From Kineosporia sp. NBRC 101731 (lineage in GTDB: Bacteria > Actinomycetota > Actinomycetes > Actinomycetales > Kineosporiaceae), in the NCBI RefSeq assembly GCF_030269305.1, contig NZ_BSTC01000007.1, forward strand, positions 124,001 to 188,000: a stretch of 64,000 nt of DNA. The letters run 5' to 3'. The position numbers and the translations under genes are program-made. The notes under the pieces were generated by a model, which was given only the letters and a program-made list of their open reading frames with translations, was not told the DNA's origin and did not search any database. Position 1 is the stretch's first letter. Every line of letters begins with the position of its first letter. Shown in pieces: positions 1 through 9,041 of the stretch.

Positions 1-1
1 T

Positions 2-505
2 CAGGTGCTGAGCGGCGCCCAGCTGGACGAGGCGCTCGAGCACCCCGTCGGTGCGACCACCCCGGCGCCGGTTCCCGGCCCGGACCGGCTTCCGGAACGG
101 ATGGCGGACGCCACCGACTGGCTGACCCTGCTCGGGGTGGCCGCCGGCCGGCGGCTCACACGTCCCGAAACGACGGCGGCGAGCGGACTCCCGCAGCCGC
201 AGACCCGGCCGGACCGCGACGTCGAGGCCGCCGAGCGCCGGATGGCGGACATCTGGGACCACGTGCTCCAGCGTGAGGGCACCGAACCGGACCAGGACTT
301 CTTCGAGCTGGGCGGTGACTCGCTCCGCGCCATCCGGATTCTCGCGAGGGTCCGGACCGGCTTCGGCCGGCGGTTACCGGTCGACGTCTTCTTCACCGCC
401 CCCACCGTCCGTGAGCTGACACAGCACGCGCTGGGGCGCGCCGGAACGGACGGTGCTGTCGTCACGGTGACCGAGTCGGCCCAGAAGGAGCAGCAGAACG
501 CATGA
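2..505 (+). CDS. C-terminal fragment of a PKS/NRPS-type protein ending in a carrier domain (5' partial)
   Basis: The frame is open to the left window edge, so only the last ~168 codons are present. Counting from the GTG at 5, a phosphopantetheine carrier domain covers about residues 72-145. Its core motif is ELGGDSLRAI, with Ser106 as the expected attachment site, followed by the FFTAPTVREL helix typical of NRPS/PKS carriers. The preceding ~70 residues are Pro/Arg-rich and show no recognisable catalytic motif; they are probably the linker after an unseen catalytic domain. The stop codon overlaps the ATG of the next gene (ATGA), implying translational coupling. Which catalytic domains lie upstream cannot be told from this window. 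Confidence 0.9.
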   Translation, partial: QVLSGAQLDEALEHPVGATTPAPVPGPDRLPERMADATDWLTLLGVAAGRRLTRPETTAASGLPQPQTRPDRDVEAAERRMADIWDHVLQREGTEPDQDFFELGGDSLRAIRILARVRTGFGRRLPVDVFFTAPTVRELTQHALGRAGTDGAVVTVTESAQKEQQNA

Positions 506-3500
506 GCGGACAGCCGAACGGATCGAGTCCCGAGGACGAGCACACCCCGGCTGCGGTTCAGCGGCTGCAGGATGTGCTGAAGCGCACCGCCGGAGTCGGC
601 GACGGATGGGTTCTCGAGCGCTGTGACCGGCAGGGGCAGACGGTTCTCGTCGCCTACGTCGTCCCGGACCACCCGGTCAGCCACGCCGACCTGCTCGACC
701 GTCTTCGAGGTGCCTGCGCCGACCTGCCCGTGCCCCTGCACCTCGTCCGGATGTCGGCCCTGCCCCGGCAGGCAGGGGGTGAGATCGACACCGATCGGTT
801 GCTGGACGTCCCGGTGATCGATGCCGGCGTTCTGCGCGACAGTGAGGACTCGGCCCGCCGGGCCGGGGCAGCCGCGGTGGAGGCCCGGGTCGTGGATGCT
901 CCGGCCCCGCGCATCCAGGGCCTGCTCGATCTGCGCAGCCCGGTCGGCGCGGCCTCGCCCGGGGGTGCACTGACCGATCCGGGGCCTGCGCTCGTGCGGG
1001 CCCCCGATCTGCCCGGTGAGTCCGGTGCCCCTCTCACCCTGACCGATGCCCTGCGCCGGGGTGCCGCCGGTCCGGGGCACGTCGTCCTGGCCCGGGAAGA
1101 GGGCCACCGGACCGTGATGTCCTACGCCGACTTGCTGGAGCGCGCCACCCGCGTGGCCGGCGGGTTGCAGCGGGCCGGTGTCGGTGCGGGTGACCCGGTC
1201 CTGCTCCAGGAGGCCGGTCACGCCGACTTCCTCGGCGCGTTCTGGGGGTGCCAGCTGGCCGGTGCGATCCCCGTCCCCTGCTCGGCTCCCACCGCGCTCG
1301 CCGGCGGTGCGGCCGGCGAGCGGCTGGAAGTGGTGTGGGACCTGCTCCGGCATCCGCTGGTGATCAGTGATCACGCCGATCGCCTTCCGGACGCCATGCG
1401 GGGTGTCGCAACGGTTCTCACCGTCAGTGAACTGGCCGCGGCGCCCGTGGGACAGGTCGTGCCGATCCGTCCCGATGCGATCGCCGTGATGCTGCTGACG
1501 TCCGGAAGTACCGGCGTCCCCAAGCTGGTGACCCAGACCCACCAGGCAATTCTGGCGATGGTGGCCGGATCCGTCGCCGAGAACCACCTCACGGCCGACG
1601 ACGTCTCCGTCAACTGGTTCCCGCTCGACCATGTCGTCGGCCTGCTGATGTGTCATGTGCGCGACGTCTGGCTCGGATGCGTCCAGGTCCACGCGGCGAC
1701 CGAACTGGTGCTGGAGGAGCCTTTACGCTGGATCGACCTGCTCTGCGACCATCGCGCCACCACGACCTGGGCGCCCAACTTCGCCTGCGCCCTGGTCAGC
1801 TCCCGGGCGGCCGAGTTCCCCGGACGTTCGTGGGACCTGTCGGCGCTGCGCTCGATCATCAACGGCGGCGAGATGGTCGTCGCCGAGCAGGTACGGCACT
1901 TCCTCGCGGTTCTCGCCCCGTTCGGGCTGCGCGACGACTGCATGGTCCCGATGTGGGGCATGTCGGAGACCTGCTCGGGAGTCACCTACGCCCACGACCA
2001 CACCGGGGCCGCCACGTCCGTGGTGGGTGCGGTCTGTGTCGGGCCGCCCGTGGCCGGGCTGTCGCTGCGGATCGTCGCCGAGGACGGCACGGTGCTGCGC
2101 GAGGGGCAGACCGGTGACCTGGAGGTGACCGGGTCGATGGTCACCGCCGGGTACCACGCCAACGAGGCGGCGAACCACGAGGCCTTCACCGCGGACGGGT
2201 GGTTCCGCACCGGTGACCGGGCGCAGCTGCGCGATGGGGCGCTGACCATCGTCGGCCGGTCCAAGGACATCATCCTGATCAACGGGAACAACATCACCGC
2301 CAGCGATGTGGAAGCGGTGGTGCAGCGCTGTCCGGGGGTGCGGGAGAGCTTCACCGCCGCCGTGGCCCACCGCCGGGACCGCGACGCCACCGAGGGTCTG
2401 GTCGTCTTCTGCAGCCCGCGCCCCGGGCACGACGCCTCCTTCGTCCGGGGCGATGTGCGCCGTCGTGTCCTGGAACAGTTCGGGGTGTACCCCCGCCACG
2501 TCATCCTGGTCCGGCCGGAGGAGATACCCAAGACCTCCATCGGCAAGATCCAGCGCTCCCTGCTGGCCCAGCAGTTGCACGGCGGTGCCTTCGCCGACCG
2601 CATCGACACGCCCGCCGGGACGGAACGGGCGGCCGAAGCATCCACCCTGTGGCTGGCCGAGCCGACCTGGACCCCCCGCGGCATCACTCCCGGTGCATCG
2701 CCCGCCGCGACTGCGTCCGTGCTGGTGCTCGCCCCGGACCAGGACACGGCCGGCCGACTGACGGCGCTCCTGTCCAGCCACTACCGGCGGTGCACCGCCG
2801 CCGTGCTCACCGCGGAACTCACGGACGGGTGGCCCGGCCTCGGGCCGGACACGTCCGGGTCGTGGCCCGCCGACCGGACCGGTCCGCCGGTTCTGCACAC
2901 GCGGGGTGCCTGGGAGGAGCTCCTGGCCCGGGAGGTCCGCTCGGAGCTCGGCCACGTCGTCCTCGTCCTGCCGTCGTCCGGGACCGGGCCCATCGAGGTG
3001 CCGGCCCTCCTGGACCGCCAGACAGCGCTCGCCTCCATGGTCGTCGATGTGGCGAGATCTCTTTCCGCGGAACATCGTTCGCCCGAACCGATGCGACTGA
3101 GCGTGCTCGTGCCGGGAGCCTGCGCGGTGCTCGACGGCGAGCGTCCCGCCGCGGAGCTCGCGCCGCTGCGGGGACTCGTGCGAAGCCTGGGGGCCGAACT
3201 ACCGGCTCTGCGGGTCCGGCTGATCGACGTGGCGCCCGGCCGGGAACGGGACGCGCTGCCGGATCTGACCGCTCCGGCGCACGAGGTCGAGGTCGCCCAC
3301 CGTTCCGGGCTGCGCTGGGTGCCGGTCCTCGCCGGTCGGCGGCCCGGCCCGGTGGCATCGCCCACCCCCCTGTTCCGCGCCGGTGGCGGGTACGTCGTGA
3401 CCGGAGGGCTCGGCGGGATCGGGTTCGAGGTGAGCCGGTACCTGCTCGGGTTGCCGGGGGTGCGCCTGCTGGTGCTGGGCCGGCACCTCCTGCCGGGCCC

Positions 3501-4626
3501 GGATGCGGCGGGTGCGGCAGATGCGGAGGGTACGGACCAGGTCTCCGGTCGCGTTCCGGGGCAGCGTCTGGAGGAGTTGCGGCGGCTCGGTGACGTCCGG
3601 TACGCCGCCGTCGACGCCGGCGACGAGGCGGCCGTCCGGTCTGCGGTGGCCGAGGCGGAGAGTGTCTGGGGAGCAACGATCTCCGGCGCCGTGCACCTTG
3701 CCGGCGAGATGGACGGCCGACCGCTGGCCCGGCTCGACCGTCGGCGTCTGCGCGAGGTACTGGGCGCCAAGGTGGCACCCGCGGAGGTCCTGGGCCGCCT
3801 CGTGGGCGAACGGGGCGGCTTCGTGCTCGCCTTCTCGTCGGTGAACGCCCTGTTCGGGGGGAAGGACGTGACCGGGTACGCGGCCGCGAACAGCTACCTG
3901 GACGCCTGGCAGCTCCGTCTTCAGGCGGAAGGGATTGCTGCGTATGTTGTCTCGTGGTCGCGGTGGCGTTCGATCGGGATGAGTGCCGCGGCCGAGGACG
4001 AGGAGCTCGTCCGTGCCCGGGGCTACCGGGTGCTGTCGGCACAGGAGGGTTTACAGGCCCTGAACGAGGTGTCGCTGCGACCGGCCGGGCACACGGTGGT
4101 AGGTCTCGATCCCCACAGCCCGTTCTTCCTGACCCGGGTGCTGTCCGAACCCTCCGGGACGGACCGCCTCGAGGTGGGGTGCGATCGTCTGCCACCGGGC
4201 TCGCAGGAGTTCGCCGTTCCTGACGCCCTCGGACGGCGGGTGCTCGGGCGGCGCAGGTCCGACCCCACCGTCGGCCGGGCGGTGGCCGGTGATGCCGCAA
4301 CGGTCTCGGCGGTCGCCGGGATCTGGGCGGATGTCCTGGACGTCGCCGACGTAGGACGGCGCACAGGATTTTTCGACATGGGTGCGCAGTCCCTGCACCT
4401 GCCCCGGGTTCAGCACCTGCTTGAGGAGCGACTGGCCGTGCGCATCGAGCTGGCCGACGTGTTCCAGCACCCGACCGTGCTCGCACTGGCCGCGCACGTG
4501 GACCGTCTTCGCGGGGGCCGGGCCGTGAGGGCAGCGGCCGGGGCTGATCGCCCGGACGCAGCCGACCGGCGTGCGGCGGCGTCCGGTTTCGCACGGTTGC
4601 GCGCGGCCCGGGGAGACCAGGAATGA
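502..4626 (+). CDS. AMP-ligase - ketoreductase - ACP loading protein (hybrid PKS/NRPS)
   Basis: 1374 aa. Residues ~30-110 look like a detached adenylation C-subdomain (LVAYVVPDHP...) whose usual A10 lysine is lost (GGEID instead of GKxD). An acyl-AMP ligase follows at ~175-710: A3 LLTSGSTGVPK (~331), A5 MWGMSE (~484), WFRTGD (~567), GRSKDIILING (~584) and an intact A10 TSIGKIQR (~680). A ketoreductase covers ~960-1160 with TGGLGGIG, FSSVN and catalytic GYAAAN (Tyr ~1128). An ACP ends the protein (GAQSL, Ser1297). The order ligase-reductase-ACP recalls CoA-ligase loading modules such as that of rapamycin (ligase-ER-ACP), but with KR in the reductase slot. Inference: it activates a carboxylic acid as starter and reduces a keto group on it. 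It overlaps both neighbours by 4 nt. Confidence 0.88.
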   Translation: MSGQPNGSSPEDEHTPAAVQRLQDVLKRTAGVGDGWVLERCDRQGQTVLVAYVVPDHPVSHADLLDRLRGACADLPVPLHLVRMSALPRQAGGEIDTDRLLDVPVIDAGVLRDSEDSARRAGAAAVEARVVDAPAPRIQGLLDLRSPVGAASPGGALTDPGPALVRAPDLPGESGAPLTLTDALRRGAAGPGHVVLAREEGHRTVMSYADLLERATRVAGGLQRAGVGAGDPVLLQEAGHADFLGAFWGCQLAGAIPVPCSAPTALAGGAAGERLEVVWDLLRHPLVISDHADRLPDAMRGVATVLTVSELAAAPVGQVVPIRPDAIAVMLLTSGSTGVPKLVTQTHQAILAMVAGSVAENHLTADDVSVNWFPLDHVVGLLMCHVRDVWLGCVQVHAATELVLEEPLRWIDLLCDHRATTTWAPNFACALVSSRAAEFPGRSWDLSALRSIINGGEMVVAEQVRHFLAVLAPFGLRDDCMVPMWGMSETCSGVTYAHDHTGAATSVVGAVCVGPPVAGLSLRIVAEDGTVLREGQTGDLEVTGSMVTAGYHANEAANHEAFTADGWFRTGDRAQLRDGALTIVGRSKDIILINGNNITASDVEAVVQRCPGVRESFTAAVAHRRDRDATEGLVVFCSPRPGHDASFVRGDVRRRVLEQFGVYPRHVILVRPEEIPKTSIGKIQRSLLAQQLHGGAFADRIDTPAGTERAAEASTLWLAEPTWTPRGITPGASPAATASVLVLAPDQDTAGRLTALLSSHYRRCTAAVLTAELTDGWPGLGPDTSGSWPADRTGPPVLHTRGAWEELLAREVRSELGHVVLVLPSSGTGPIEVPALLDRQTALASMVVDVARSLSAEHRSPEPMRLSVLVPGACAVLDGERPAAELAPLRGLVRSLGAELPALRVRLIDVAPGRERDALPDLTAPAHEVEVAHRSGLRWVPVLAGRRPGPVASPTPLFRAGGGYVVTGGLGGIGFEVSRYLLGLPGVRLLVLGRHLLPGPDAAGAADAEGTDQVSGRVPGQRLEELRRLGDVRYAAVDAGDEAAVRSAVAEAESVWGATISGAVHLAGEMDGRPLARLDRRRLREVLGAKVAPAEVLGRLVGERGGFVLAFSSVNALFGGKDVTGYAAANSYLDAWQLRLQAEGIAAYVVSWSRWRSIGMSAAAEDEELVRARGYRVLSAQEGLQALNEVSLRPAGHTVVGLDPHSPFFLTRVLSEPSGTDRLEVGCDRLPPGSQEFAVPDALGRRVLGRRRSDPTVGRAVAGDAATVSAVAGIWADVLDVADVGRRTGFFDMGAQSLHLPRVQHLLEERLAVRIELADVFQHPTVLALAAHVDRLRGGRAVRAAAGADRPDAADRRAAASGFARLRAARGDQE

Positions 4627-7600
4627 CGCCGGCCGGCAGCGGGTCCGGCCTCGACATCGCCATCGTGGGCATGGCGTGCCGGTTCCCGGGGGCTCGCTCG
4701 CCGGAACAGTTCTGGGAGAACCTGGTGGGCGGCGTGTCGTCCATCCGCTCGTTCGACCAGGAGGAACTCATCCGTGCGGGGGCCGATCCCGAGCTGGTCC
4801 GCAACCCGCGCTACGTGCCCGTGACCGGATACCTGGAGGGCGCCGACGAGTTCGACCACGGCCTCTTCGGGATCACACCGTCCGAGGCGCGGGTCATGGA
4901 TCCGCAGCACCGGCTCTTCCTGGAGTGCGCCGCCGAGGCGCTGGAGAGGTCCGGACGTGACCTCCGGCGGGCGGACGACGTGCGGATCGGCTGTTTCGGC
5001 GGTGCCGGTATGGCGTTGTACGCCGGATCGGCCCTGAACTCCTACTTCGGGAACCACCTGGTGCGCGAGCCTGACCTGCTCGCGGAGCTGGCGCCGCTGC
5101 AGGCGTACGTCGCGACGCAGACCGACCATCTGTGCAGCCGGGTCTCGCACCGCCTGGGTCTGCGCGGACCGAGCATCGGGATCCAGACCGCCTGTTCCAC
5201 CGGGCTGGTGGCGGTGCACCTGGCCTGGATGTCGCTGCTGGCCGGGGAGTGCGACCTGGCCCTGGCCGGAGCGGCCGGTATCCACTTCCCGGTCGCCGGC
5301 GGATACCTGTACGAGGAAGGCGGGATCCTCGCCCCCGACGGCGTCTGCCGCCCCTTCGACGCCTCGGCGTCGGGGACGGTCGGCGGAAGTGGTGTGGGCA
5401 TGGTCGCGTTGCGCCGGCTCGACGACGCGCTGGCCGACGACGACCCGGTCCTGGCGGTGGTCCGGGGCAGCGCGGTCAACAACGACGGCGCGCTGCGGGC
5501 CGGATACCTGGCCCCGAGCAGCGAGGGCCAGGTGGACGTGGTGCGATCGGCGCTGAGAATGGCCGGGGCCGAGCCGGCCCACGTCGGGTACATCGAGGCG
5601 CACGGCACCGGGACGGTCCTCGGTGACCAGATCGAGCTGACCGCGCTGGAGGAGGTGTTCGTCGGGGGAACCCCGCGCGGGTGTCTGCTGGGTTCGGTGA
5701 AGTCCTCGATCGGGCACCTGGACGTCGCCGCCGGGACAGCCGGGCTGATCAAGACCGTGCTCGCCCTCCAGCACGGTGCTGTTCCGCCCACTGCGAACTT
5801 CCGCACGCCCAACCGGCGGATCGCCGCCGGGGACTCGCCGTTCCGGGTCGTCACCGAGGCCGTCGCGTGGCCGGCCGGACGTCCGCTGGCCGGGGTGAGT
5901 TCCTTCGGCGGAGGTGGCACCAACGCACACGTCGTCCTGGCTCCCGCGCCGCAGCGCGACCGTCGTCCGGGTACCCCCGGCCCGGTGCTGCTCGGTATCA
6001 CCGGGCGCACCGCGCAGGGCCTGCGCACCCAGGCCTCCGATTACGCCGAGCACCTGCTCGCCCATCCGGAGCAGCTCCTGGAAGACGTTGTGGCGACGGC
6101 GAACACCGGACGAGTGGTGTCCAGTCACCGGGCCGTGATCACGGCGGACGACCGGCCGACGCTGGTCGACCGGCTGCGGGCCGTCGCGGGCGGCGACGAC
6201 ACGGGCGCGGTCGCCGCCGGCAGCGTGGACCCACGCCGGGCCGGGACTCGGGAGCAGCCGGTGTTCCTGTACTCCGGTCAGGGCGGCCCGCTGAACCAGG
6301 CGACCGAGACCCTGCGTGCCCACCCGGTGTTCCGCGAGGCGCTCGAGGAATGCGCGCAGGAACTGGGCGAGGACGGGCCGGTGCTGATGGATCTGATCCG
6401 GGCCGCCGATCCGGTCCTGGCCACCCGGGCCCGGTGGGCCCAGCCGGCCCTGTTCGCCTTCCAGTACGCCCTGACCAGGACGTGGTCCGCGGCCGGGGTC
6501 GAACCCGTCGCGGTGCTGGGTCACAGTCTCGGCGAATACGCGGCGGCGTGCACCGCCGGGGTGTTCACCCTCGGGACGGCGGCGAGGCTGGTGCAGGCCC
6601 GCGGGCGGTTGATGGACCAGCTGTGCCCCACCGGCGCGATGGTCGCGATCCTGGCCGGTGAGGACCAGGTCCGGGCGGCCGTGGACCGGGCCGGCTCGCT
6701 CGCCGAGGTGGCCGTCGTGAACACGGACCAGGTCGTCGTGCTCGGTGGCCCCCAGGCCGACCTGGACGCTGCGGTCGCCGCCCTCGACGCTGACATCACG
6801 ACGGTCCCGGTGCCCACGACGCATGCCTTCCACACCGCGGCCGTCGAGCCCATGATGGCCGACTTCGCGGCCGTGGTCGCGCAGGCCACGTTCCGGCCGC
6901 CGACCCTGGGCGTCGTCCCGTGCCTGGGCGGCGATCCGCACGGCCTGGCCACCCCGGACTACTGGGTCCGGCAACTGCGGTCGCCGGTCAGGTTCGCCTC
7001 GGCGCTGCGCGAGATGGCCGACCAGGAAGGAGAACGCGTCTTCCTGGAGATCGGTCCCTCGGCGACGCTGAGCCGGCACGGCCTCTCCCTGGCCGGTGCG
7101 ACGACGTTCGTCCCCTCGGTACGAGTGCGCCCAGGGGCGGTGGACTCGCTCGCCGACGCGGCCGGCCGGTTGTTCGTGCACGGAGTACGGGTGGACCTGG
7201 ACCGGCTGACCGCCCCGGGCCGACGGCCCGCCCGGGTGCCGGTGCCGTTGTCGCACCGCATCCCGCAGCGGCACTGGGTCGGTCCACACCTGCCCCCGGC
7301 GCCCGGCGCAGTGAGCCGTTCCTCGGGGCCGGGTGACCGCCGCGACCCGGCTGCGAACACTCCCGAACGGCTCTTCGTGGCATCCCTGGAATGGGAGGAC
7401 CATCCGCTGCCCGACGCTCTCGCCGGGCCGTCCCCGGGTCGGCACTGGACCGTTCTGGCCACCCCCGGCGACCCGATCGCCGAACAGCTGAGCAGCGCCC
7501 TCGCGCACCACGGCCACCCGTGCGATCGCCAGGACGCCGGAAAACCGGTGACCCGACCTTCGGCCCCCGTGCACCAGCTGTCCCCGGACAGCCCGGCTCC

Positions 7601-9041
7601 CGCCTGGGGGGTGGTCCAGGTGCTCCCGTCCGACGACCACGCCACCCCCGTCCTGGAGCAACTGGCCCCGGCCGTCGCCCGCCTGCGGGACTGGACCGGC
7701 GGTCAGCCGCCCGCCCCCGACCGGGTCGTCTTCCTCACGACCCGGGCGACCGGGCAGTCGGAAGAGGCACCGGACCCGGCCCAGGCCGCGGTGTGGGCCC
7801 TCGCACGGGTCGCGCGCCTGGAGAACCCAGCCATCACCGTCCACTGCCTGGAACTGGTGCGGACCGCCCCGGACACCGTCGTGCCCGACATCACCGGGGG
7901 CGACGAGCCGGAGGTCTGCTATCGGGACGGTGTACGACGTCGTCCCGGTCTGCGGGAGGAGACCCTGCGGGTCGAGCCCCCGGCGCTCGCGGCCGACGGG
8001 ACGTACCTGGTCACCGGTGGCCTGGGGGCCCTGGGGATCCAGGTGCTGCGCTGGCTGGGCAGCCGGGGCGCCACGACCGTGGTCGCCGCCGGGCGGACCG
8101 CGGACCACCAGGACGACCTGCCCGTCCTCGCCGAGCTCGCGGCCGCCGGGGTCCGGGTCGTCACGGCCGCCGTCGACGTGGCCGATGCGATCCAGATCCG
8201 GCAGCTCCTGGACTATCTCGACCGTTCCGGGCCACCCCTGCGGGGGGTGGTCCACGCCGCGGGAGTCCTGTCCGACGCCACCCTGCCCCATCTCGAGGAG
8301 AGCACCCTGGCGGCGGTCTTCGCCCCCAAGCTGGACGGCTCGCGCAACCTCGACCGGGCCTGCAGCGAGCGCTCGCTCGACTTCTTCATCAGCTTCTCGT
8401 CCTCCTCGGCCTGGTTCGGGGCACCGGGCCAGGCGGCCTACTCGGCCGCGAACGCCGCCATGGAAACGGTTTCGGCACATCGCCGGGTGAACGGACAGCG
8501 GGCGGTCTCGATCGCCTGGGGGCCCTGGGGCGAAGGCATGTACGCCGCCGGACGGGAACGGCGCACCGTGGTCCCCGCGGTCGTGGGCGAGATCGACGCC
8601 CAGCAGGCGTTCACGGTCCTGGATCATGCGGTGACCCACGGCTCGGACCTGCTGGCCATGGTGCTGGACCCGGCGGCCCGGTCGACCGATCGGCGCCCGT
8701 CCGCCCTCGCCGCCCAGCTGTGGTCGCCCGGTGACCGCCGGGGCCCGGCGGCCGCGGCCGCCCGCCGCATCCGGGAAGCCCAGCCCTGGCAACGGGAGCA
8801 ACGACTGGGGGAATACCTGATGGCCGCCGTCTCCGGGGTGACCGGAGCCTCGAGCGAGGAGTTCGACAGCACCGTGCCGTTCCAGGAGCAGGGGATCGAC
8901 TCGCTGACCGGGCTGCGCCTGCGGGACCGGCTGAACTGGGACCTCGGTCTCCGCCTGCCGGCCTCGTGCCTCTACCGGCATCCCACCGCCGTCGATCTGT
9001 CGGCCCATCTGATGGACCTGGTCTGCGGGGTGAGGACGTGA
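4623..9041 (+). CDS. Type I polyketide synthase module, KS-AT-KR-ACP
   Basis: 1472 aa. The KS has Cys191 in QTACSTGL, His327 in EAHGTGTVLGDQ and His365 in SSIGHLDVAAG, all with normal spacing. The AT has GHSLGEYAAA (Ser635) and HAFH at 734-737, the motif associated with malonyl-CoA choice rather than the methylmalonyl YASH. The KR has TGGLGALG (~1130) and Tyr1273 in AYSAAN. Its LSD at the LDD position keeps the Asp that marks B-type KRs, so a D-hydroxyl is the tentative prediction. The ACP Ser1427 lies in GIDSL. There is no DH, ER or thioesterase, so the module adds one malonate unit and leaves a beta-hydroxyl. Its ATG lies in the previous stop (ATGA); the next gene starts at GTG inside this stop. 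Confidence 0.95.
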   Translation: MTPAGSGSGLDIAIVGMACRFPGARSPEQFWENLVGGVSSIRSFDQEELIRAGADPELVRNPRYVPVTGYLEGADEFDHGLFGITPSEARVMDPQHRLFLECAAEALERSGRDLRRADDVRIGCFGGAGMALYAGSALNSYFGNHLVREPDLLAELAPLQAYVATQTDHLCSRVSHRLGLRGPSIGIQTACSTGLVAVHLAWMSLLAGECDLALAGAAGIHFPVAGGYLYEEGGILAPDGVCRPFDASASGTVGGSGVGMVALRRLDDALADDDPVLAVVRGSAVNNDGALRAGYLAPSSEGQVDVVRSALRMAGAEPAHVGYIEAHGTGTVLGDQIELTALEEVFVGGTPRGCLLGSVKSSIGHLDVAAGTAGLIKTVLALQHGAVPPTANFRTPNRRIAAGDSPFRVVTEAVAWPAGRPLAGVSSFGGGGTNAHVVLAPAPQRDRRPGTPGPVLLGITGRTAQGLRTQASDYAEHLLAHPEQLLEDVVATANTGRVVSSHRAVITADDRPTLVDRLRAVAGGDDTGAVAAGSVDPRRAGTREQPVFLYSGQGGPLNQATETLRAHPVFREALEECAQELGEDGPVLMDLIRAADPVLATRARWAQPALFAFQYALTRTWSAAGVEPVAVLGHSLGEYAAACTAGVFTLGTAARLVQARGRLMDQLCPTGAMVAILAGEDQVRAAVDRAGSLAEVAVVNTDQVVVLGGPQADLDAAVAALDADITTVPVPTTHAFHTAAVEPMMADFAAVVAQATFRPPTLGVVPCLGGDPHGLATPDYWVRQLRSPVRFASALREMADQEGERVFLEIGPSATLSRHGLSLAGATTFVPSVRVRPGAVDSLADAAGRLFVHGVRVDLDRLTAPGRRPARVPVPLSHRIPQRHWVGPHLPPAPGAVSRSSGPGDRRDPAANTPERLFVASLEWEDHPLPDALAGPSPGRHWTVLATPGDPIAEQLSSALAHHGHPCDRQDAGKPVTRPSAPVHQLSPDSPAPAWGVVQVLPSDDHATPVLEQLAPAVARLRDWTGGQPPAPDRVVFLTTRATGQSEEAPDPAQAAVWALARVARLENPAITVHCLELVRTAPDTVVPDITGGDEPEVCYRDGVRRRPGLREETLRVEPPALAADGTYLVTGGLGALGIQVLRWLGSRGATTVVAAGRTADHQDDLPVLAELAAAGVRVVTAAVDVADAIQIRQLLDYLDRSGPPLRGVVHAAGVLSDATLPHLEESTLAAVFAPKLDGSRNLDRACSERSLDFFISFSSSSAWFGAPGQAAYSAANAAMETVSAHRRVNGQRAVSIAWGPWGEGMYAAGRERRTVVPAVVGEIDAQQAFTVLDHAVTHGSDLLAMVLDPAARSTDRRPSALAAQLWSPGDRRGPAAAAARRIREAQPWQREQRLGEYLMAAVSGVTGASSEEFDSTVPFQEQGIDSLTGLRLRDRLNWDLGLRLPASCLYRHPTAVDLSAHLMDLVCGVRT

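Noticed and set aside
4410-9008. 1532-codon open frame on the minus strand
   Set aside because: It is exactly antisense to the PKS, whose KS, AT, KR and ACP motifs are intact. Long antisense frames are expected at this GC content, and the translated product is Gly/Arg/Pro-rich without motifs.
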